Program-made: the position numbers and the translations under genes | Notes under the pieces: generated by a model | The model's database searches: none | What the model saw: only the letters and a program-made list of their open reading frames with translations | Told to the model about the DNA's origin: nothing | In this document: in pieces, positions 4,921 to 9,122 of the stretch | Numbering within the stretch: position 1 is the first letter of the stretch | Layout of the letters: every line of letters starts with the position of its first letter | DNA from: Chloroflexota bacterium | GTDB taxonomy: Bacteria > Chloroflexota > Chloroflexia > Thermomicrobiales > UBA6265 | Direction: 5' to 3' | DNA: 9,122 nucleotides | Assembly (NCBI GenBank): GCA_023392645.1 | Contig: JAEVYR010000210.1 | Location: 1 to 9,122 of the forward strand

Positions 4921-7127
4921 GCGACCCCAACCGCACCTTTGGCGATACCCATGACAGCGATGATCTCCGCCGGGAGCCGACGACCGACGCGCCGAACGAC
5001 GCCGACGCCCTCGACGCCTGGCTGAACGAGATCGCTTCCGGAAACGGGACTCCGGTCACCCGGCACCACGAGCCGAACGCCCGCACCGGCGACGCCGCGT
5101 CCGTGATGGCGACGGCGGCAGCGTTCCACCGGCAGGTCGAGACGGCGCAGGGGCGCGACGCCCGCGCGGGAGGTCCCGATCCGCAACTCTGGGAGACGAT
5201 CATGGAGCGATCAGGCGCACCGAGCGCAGCGCCGGCGGTGACCACGACGGCCACCCCCCGGGTCGCACAACCGACATCACCACGACCCCAAGCAGCTTCC
5301 CGCCGGCCACGGCCCGTGGCAGGGCGGCAGCACGTCTGGAACATGGTCGCGAACCTGGGACTCGTCGCGGCGATCCTGCTGATGGCGTTCGGCGCCTGGC
5401 GATTCGCCGGCAGCCCCGGCCTGCAAGGAAGCGGCGACGGCACCGGGACGATCCCGGCGGGCCAGTTCGCGATGCAGCCGGCGACGCCGGGCGGCACGCC
5501 CGAATCGACCGGGGAGGCCCCGGCCGTGATCCCGCCGGTCGCGACGCCGACTCCGACGACCGCCTGCGACTTCGGCCGGGACATCCCGATTTTCCAGGAG
5601 GTCGATGAGTCGCCATGGGACGGCACCGCCGTGCTGCTCACCACCGACGGCGACATCGTGCTGACCTGCCCGGAAGAGCCAGAAGGCAAGGTGCTGGCGA
5701 CGACCTCAGGTCCCGCCGGTGTCGCGCCGCTTGAGTGGCCCGGCGCGCTGATGGTGCATGACAACACCGACGATCCCGAGCAGAGCCGCACCCGCATCAT
5801 CAGCCTGATCACCGGTGGCACCATCGAGTTCGGTACGATCCACTCTGAAAGCCAGGCGTCCGGACCGCGACAGGCGCCGGGCAGCCCGTGGGTGGTCGGT
5901 CCCGCTCCGGGCAACACCGACGACGTGCAGATCCTCGACTTGCGCACGATGCAGACCCGGCTGCTCTCCGATATCGCCGGCACGGCGCTGCCGACGCACG
6001 GCGGCTACCTGCTGTCGAGCAGCGACGACGGCAGCACGCTCGCGCTCGCACTGATGCGACACCAGTACCCCGCCGAGGGGGAGGCGTCGCTCGTCACCGG
6101 CGAACTGCCCGGCGATCTGCTGGTGCTGCGTGGCGCGCTTGAAACGGCAAGCTGGCTGACCGTGCCTGAGGACTTCCCGTTCGTGGTCGGCTTCGCGGTG
6201 TCGCCGGACGGTGATTACGTCGCGCTGCACGGCGCGAGTGGGTCGATGGACGCGCGCGAGCACGCGTACAGCATCTTCAGCCTAGCCGACAGCACGGCAA
6301 TCGTTCGCTCATCGAGCTTCGAGACCGGACCGGCGCCCAGCGAAGGCGTCTGGACCGACAGCGGCTTCGCCTACATCGACGGCGACATGCTCATGCAGCT
6401 CCCGACCGATGGCAACGTCGGCGAGGAAGTCGTGTTCGGCGGCGATGGCCAGGGGACGCTGACGAACCTGCGGGCAACGACCGACACCTCCACCGTCCTC
6501 GTCGATCAGGAATGGAGTGATGACCTCGCGCCCCTGGTCGCCAACATGGAAACGCCCATCTCGTATTCGGTCAATGTAACCACCGGCGAGGCGGCGACGA
6601 TCACCGGGGCCGACGTCAGCGAGAACACGCGCCCGTGGCCCTACCCGACCCGCTTCCTGGTGACGTTCGACTACTCGCTCGAATTCCGCGACACGATCAC
6701 CTATCGGGTCATCGACGCCCTCACCGGCGAAACGGTCGGCACGCTGGATGACGTGCCGCTCGACAACAGCGGTTACGACGGCTACCCAATGCTCGGGCTG
6801 CGCTCGGTCGTCAGCTCGGCGGACGGCGAGACGGAGGTCATCGCCTTCGACACGCAGCACATTTACCTGATGCAGGTGGTCGACGGCGAACCGACGGTGC
6901 GGCAGATCGCCTCGCCCGAAGGCCTGCCGAGCGAATACCCCCTGATGGCCAGCATGTTCCTCTCGCCGGACGGCTCGCTGCTGTCGTTGACGGCGCAGGG
7001 CGACGAGGCACGCACCCGCTGGCTGCTACCGCTCGACGGCCCGCCGGATGCGTGGATGACGGTCGAGAACCTGACGGTCGGCAACGATCCCGGTTACATC
7101 CAGTTCGCCTCCGGCACCGGCGACTGA
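4917..7127 (+). CDS. One-pass membrane protein with large propeller-like outer domain, probable anti-sigma regulator
   Basis: 736 residues. The N-terminus (1-140) is hydrophilic and should be cytosolic; ALDAWLNEIASG (31-42) and PDPQLWETIME (88-98) recall the short N-terminal modules of Chloroflexota proteins encoded after ECF sigma genes. One membrane helix (about 142-163, NLGLVAAILLMAFGAW) is followed by a Gly/Pro/Thr linker and a ~530-residue outer domain. That domain has recurring SSDDGSTLALAL (~365), VSPDGDYVAL (~428) and LSPDGSLLSL (~681) units, typical of beta-propeller blades. The only two cysteines I see, Cys217 and Cys251, are outside and could form a disulfide; the zinc HxxxCxxC anti-sigma motif is absent. 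Its ATG overlaps the sigma stop, so an anti-sigma or sensor role is inferred from position and topology, not from a recognised domain. Confidence 0.75.
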   Translation: MSDPNRTFGDTHDSDDLRREPTTDAPNDADALDAWLNEIASGNGTPVTRHHEPNARTGDAASVMATAAAFHRQVETAQGRDARAGGPDPQLWETIMERSGAPSAAPAVTTTATPRVAQPTSPRPQAASRRPRPVAGRQHVWNMVANLGLVAAILLMAFGAWRFAGSPGLQGSGDGTGTIPAGQFAMQPATPGGTPESTGEAPAVIPPVATPTPTTACDFGRDIPIFQEVDESPWDGTAVLLTTDGDIVLTCPEEPEGKVLATTSGPAGVAPLEWPGALMVHDNTDDPEQSRTRIISLITGGTIEFGTIHSESQASGPRQAPGSPWVVGPAPGNTDDVQILDLRTMQTRLLSDIAGTALPTHGGYLLSSSDDGSTLALALMRHQYPAEGEASLVTGELPGDLLVLRGALETASWLTVPEDFPFVVGFAVSPDGDYVALHGASGSMDAREHAYSIFSLADSTAIVRSSSFETGPAPSEGVWTDSGFAYIDGDMLMQLPTDGNVGEEVVFGGDGQGTLTNLRATTDTSTVLVDQEWSDDLAPLVANMETPISYSVNVTTGEAATITGADVSENTRPWPYPTRFLVTFDYSLEFRDTITYRVIDALTGETVGTLDDVPLDNSGYDGYPMLGLRSVVSSADGETEVIAFDTQHIYLMQVVDGEPTVRQIASPEGLPSEYPLMASMFLSPDGSLLSLTAQGDEARTRWLLPLDGPPDAWMTVENLTVGNDPGYIQFASGTGD

Positions 7128-7244
7128 CGCTGAGTCCGGACGAGACGCCCACCATACAACCTTCCGTACGAGCTCGGCCCGTACAGAGCATTTCCTTCTA
7201 TACGCGCCTGACTTCTTGCGATTCAACACAAGGAGCGCCACCGC
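7128..7244 (+). promoter_or_regulatory. Intergenic region with the probable lipoprotein-operon promoter
   Basis: This 117-bp gap is the longest within the right-hand operons and has the lowest GC there. It holds a CCGTAC direct repeat (7164-7169 and 7179-7184), a TATACG (7200-7205) that might be a -10, and AAGGAG (7230-7235) 9 nt before the lipoprotein ATG. No good -35 or GGAAC-type ECF element is visible, and no clear terminator for the preceding gene, so read-through is possible. Confidence 0.3.
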
Positions 7245-8102
7245 ATGCACCGGCCACCGAAACTTCGCATCGCCTTCCTGCTGCTCGCCGCGCTACTGAT
7301 CCCCCTGCTCGTCGCATGTGGAGACGACGACGGAAACGACAACGCTGACACCAGATTCGCGCCGTCCGAGACGGCAGTCCCGCGCGAGGCGGCCAATCAG
7401 CCAGATGCGCCCGCCTCGTCGCCGGTCGACAACCTCGTCGCGCGAAAGAGCTCCACCGAGCCCGCGAGCGATTTGCCGGAGGAACCCACCGTGCCGGCGG
7501 GGATCGTCATCGGGACAGCGGAGAGCGATGAGCCGATCGTCAAGAACACGCCCTCCGGCCCGGTGCCGACGCAGGTACCGCCGCCGCCCTCCGCCTTCGA
7601 CGAGGACGGCGATGGGTTCTACACCGCCGACGAACTGGAGCAAGCGATTCGTTATCGGTTTCCCGACTACGAGTGGCCCGACAACTATCAGCTCACCGCC
7701 GACATCCTGATAAAGCATCTCGATCTGGGCAAGTTCCCGCCGGGCACGGGGTTCGAGGTGCAGGCGGAATACACGAACATCGGCATGTATCACATGTGTG
7801 CATGGCAGTTTGCCATGCTCGACGCCGTCCACGAGGACGATCCAGCGGTGATCGACGAAGCGCTGTATCAGCTCGAGGATATTGGGCTGATCAGAAATCG
7901 CTTCTTCGCGCATGATCAGGAAGCCGAGCAGGTCTTCACGGAGATGTACGACCGCGCCGCACTCGGCGATCCCGCCGACCTCCAGCAGTGGGTCGACAAC
8001 AACTGCGGTTTCGAACGGGAAGCGTTCATCACGCCCGGCACGCCCGTGGGCGACTCGTCGCCCGCCGCGACTAGCAACGGCACGGAAGAGGCAGTCCGAT
8101 GA
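7245..8102 (+). CDS. EF-hand calcium-binding lipoprotein
   Basis: A 285-residue exported lipoprotein. The signal peptide has a basic start (HRPPKLR), a hydrophobic core (IAFLLLAALLIPLL) and lipobox LVAC with Cys25 as lipidation site; an Asp-rich tether and ~90 residues of Pro/Ser/Ala linker follow. Residues 119-130, DEDGDGFYTADE, are a textbook EF-hand loop: Asp at 1, 3 and 5, Gly at 6, aromatic at 8, Glu at 12, followed by helix LEQAIRYRF. A ~140-residue helical C-terminal domain follows (YHMCAWQFAMLDAVHEDD, then VIDEALYQLEDIG), with Cys185 and Cys254 possibly paired. I do not recognise that domain. AAGGAG lies 9 nt before the ATG. Its stop overlaps the adaptor start (ATGA), which ties it to the downstream ABC system as a surface accessory or sensor. 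Calcium binding is strongly suggested by the loop; its purpose is unknown. Confidence 0.8.
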   Translation: MHRPPKLRIAFLLLAALLIPLLVACGDDDGNDNADTRFAPSETAVPREAANQPDAPASSPVDNLVARKSSTEPASDLPEEPTVPAGIVIGTAESDEPIVKNTPSGPVPTQVPPPPSAFDEDGDGFYTADELEQAIRYRFPDYEWPDNYQLTADILIKHLDLGKFPPGTGFEVQAEYTNIGMYHMCAWQFAMLDAVHEDDPAVIDEALYQLEDIGLIRNRFFAHDQEAEQVFTEMYDRAALGDPADLQQWVDNNCGFEREAFITPGTPVGDSSPAATSNGTEEAVR

Positions 8103-8959
8103 CCACCCGCGCGAGCTGGCTCAACCGTCTCGGATTCCTGCTGGTCTGGATCCTCCTCACTGCCGGGGTGTCGTTCTACGTCGCCCGAACCGCGGCGACG
8201 GAGGAAAGCCCAGTCGATGTGTCCGCGCCGCTGCCGCCGGTGACGCTCGACCAGCGCGCGACGGTGTCGCTGGAACAGGCAACGATCGTCCCCGTCGTTT
8301 CGGCCACTGGCACGGTGGTGAACTACAACGGCACCTGGATGCTCGAAGCTCCGGCCACCTCGGATGATGTCGCCTACCGTCTGCTCGACCCGCCGGTCGG
8401 CGTGCGCGCCCAGATCAGCGGCGGCCCCTCCGGGTTCGAGTGCCCGTGGGTCGGGTTGGGCCAGAGCGGCGTCCCCGATCCGGCCGATGCCGAAGACGGG
8501 ATGGAGGCCGCAACGCCGGCCGCGAGTCCCGTCGCCAACAGCAGCTCCGGTCTGCACAACATCTCGGCACTGGTACCGATCGGTGAGGATCGCGGACCCG
8601 GGCCACTGGCGGAGCCAGAATCGCCGACTACGAGCGCGCCGGTCAGCACCTCCGGCGTCACGTTGCGCTGCGCAATCCCCGCCGATGTCCGCGTCGCCGC
8701 TGGGATGCGCGGCCTGATGGTGCTGCGCATGGATCAGCCCAGCGAGGTCCAGGCGCTGCCGGTCACCGCAGTGGTCGGCGGGGCGGGCCAGGGGCAGGTG
8801 GTCGTCGTCCACAACGACGGCACCACGGAGACCCGAACGGTCAAGCTCGGCGTCTCCGACATCTACAACATTGAGATCGCCGATGGGCTCGATTCGGACG
8901 AGGCGGTGCTACAGAACCCCACCCAGGCGGACTTCGCCCAGGCTGGGGAGAGAGACTGA
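8099..8959 (+). CDS. Membrane-fusion (HlyD/MacA-like) adaptor protein, short form
   Basis: 286 residues. One N-terminal membrane helix (about 11-29, LGFLLVWILLTAGVSFYVA) anchors an extracytoplasmic body. VPVVSATGTVV (about 64-74) resembles the first lipoyl-like strand of membrane-fusion proteins. The C-terminal part has ADVRVAAGMRGLMVL, VQALPVTAVV, a short beta hairpin around GQVVVVHNDG and TRTVKLGVSD...EIADGLDSDEAVL, closely following the beta-barrel and membrane-proximal domains of MacA/HlyD proteins. The usual long coiled-coil hairpin is missing: a ~60-residue Pro/Ala/Ser linker (DAEDGMEAATPAASPVANS) takes its place, and the protein is ~80 residues shorter than MacA. Cys115 and Cys191 flank this linker. 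ATGA overlap upstream and TGATG overlap with the ATPase downstream show it is the adaptor of that ABC transporter. Family assignment is by motif order only. Confidence 0.72.
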   Translation: MTTRASWLNRLGFLLVWILLTAGVSFYVARTAATEESPVDVSAPLPPVTLDQRATVSLEQATIVPVVSATGTVVNYNGTWMLEAPATSDDVAYRLLDPPVGVRAQISGGPSGFECPWVGLGQSGVPDPADAEDGMEAATPAASPVANSSSGLHNISALVPIGEDRGPGPLAEPESPTTSAPVSTSGVTLRCAIPADVRVAAGMRGLMVLRMDQPSEVQALPVTAVVGGAGQGQVVVVHNDGTTETRTVKLGVSDIYNIEIADGLDSDEAVLQNPTQADFAQAGERD

Positions 8960-9122
8960 TGGAGGATCACCCCCTTCTGGAACTGTCTGGCCTGACGAAA
9001 TTGTTCACACTGCCGACCGGCCAGCGGCTGGACGTGCTGCGCGGCATCGACCTGACGGTCAATCCGGGCGAGGTGACGGCGATCGTCGGGCGCTCCGGCT
9101 CGGGCAAGTCGACGCTGCTGAA
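8959..9122 (+). CDS. MacB/LolD/FtsE-type ABC transporter ATP-binding protein (partial, 3' end cut)
   Basis: Only the first 54 codons are in the window. The start overlaps the adaptor stop by one base (TGATG), with a GGGGAGAGAG purine run just upstream. The sequence LELSGLTKLF, VLRGIDLTVNPGEVTAIVG and Walker A GRSGSGKS (Gly44 to Ser51, Lys50 binding phosphate) is characteristic of the ABC ATPase subfamily that pairs with FtsX/MacB-like permeases. The Walker B, signature and permease regions lie beyond the window. Downstream an FtsX-domain permease is expected. With the lipoprotein and adaptor genes it makes a three-gene or longer operon. Confidence 0.88.
   Translation, partial: MEDHPLLELSGLTKLFTLPTGQRLDVLRGIDLTVNPGEVTAIVGRSGSGKSTLL

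Noticed and set aside
4231..5983. Long minus-strand open frames opposite the sigma factor and membrane protein
   Set aside because: They arise from high GC codon bias antisense to well-supported plus-strand genes. Their shared ending near 4231 and 3056 is just the repeat read on the other strand.
7164..7184. CCGTAC direct repeat upstream of the lipoprotein gene
   Set aside because: Two 6-bp copies 15 bp apart can occur by chance and no regulator is recognised; mentioned only in the intergenic entry.
1..9122. tRNA, rRNA, riboswitch or CRISPR array
   Set aside because: No cloverleaf, rRNA-like block or regularly spaced short repeats were seen on reading both strands.

Overview
This is a high-GC bacterial window with almost no non-coding space. 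Several features point to Chloroflexota, probably the Thermomicrobia/Sphaerobacter side: Thr/Pro/Ala-rich exported linkers, an ECF sigma factor overlapping a very large one-pass membrane protein with an external repeat domain, and an F420-type LLM oxidoreductase. This is inferred from protein style, not from a marker gene.

Left part (1-1916). A partial minus-strand gene encodes the alpha/beta-hydrolase domain of the type usually fused to a nucleotide cyclase or LuxR output domain; its C-terminus lies off the window. Its nucleophile elbow carries Thr instead of Ser. Divergent from it is a luciferase-like (LLM) F420/flavin oxidoreductase, closed by a strong GC-rich hairpin.

Middle part (1917-4260) is an accessory islet. 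It holds a MazE/MazF toxin-antitoxin pair with a double TGCATGCA operator candidate under its -10 box. A minimal nucleotidyltransferase (MNT) gene on the opposite strand overlaps the 3' end of mazF tail to tail and has no HEPN partner in view. Next comes a ~120 bp repeat (copy A), then a decayed second tail-to-tail MazF/MNT pair, recognisable only by conserved C-terminal segments. A LysE-family exporter gene and a second copy of the repeat (copy B) follow. Copy B runs into the 5' end of the sigma-factor gene.

Right part (4261-9122) has two co-directional operons. The first encodes an ECF-like sigma factor translationally coupled (ATGA) to a 736-residue membrane protein, probably its regulator, with a cytosolic N-terminus, one membrane helix and a large propeller-like outer domain. 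The second encodes a lipoprotein with a textbook EF-hand calcium loop, a short membrane-fusion/adaptor-like protein (ATGA overlap) and the start of a MacB/LolD-type ABC ATPase (TGATG overlap), cut by the window end. The second operon looks like a MacAB-type ABC system with an added calcium-binding surface lipoprotein. No RNA genes, CRISPR arrays, transposases or integrases were seen.
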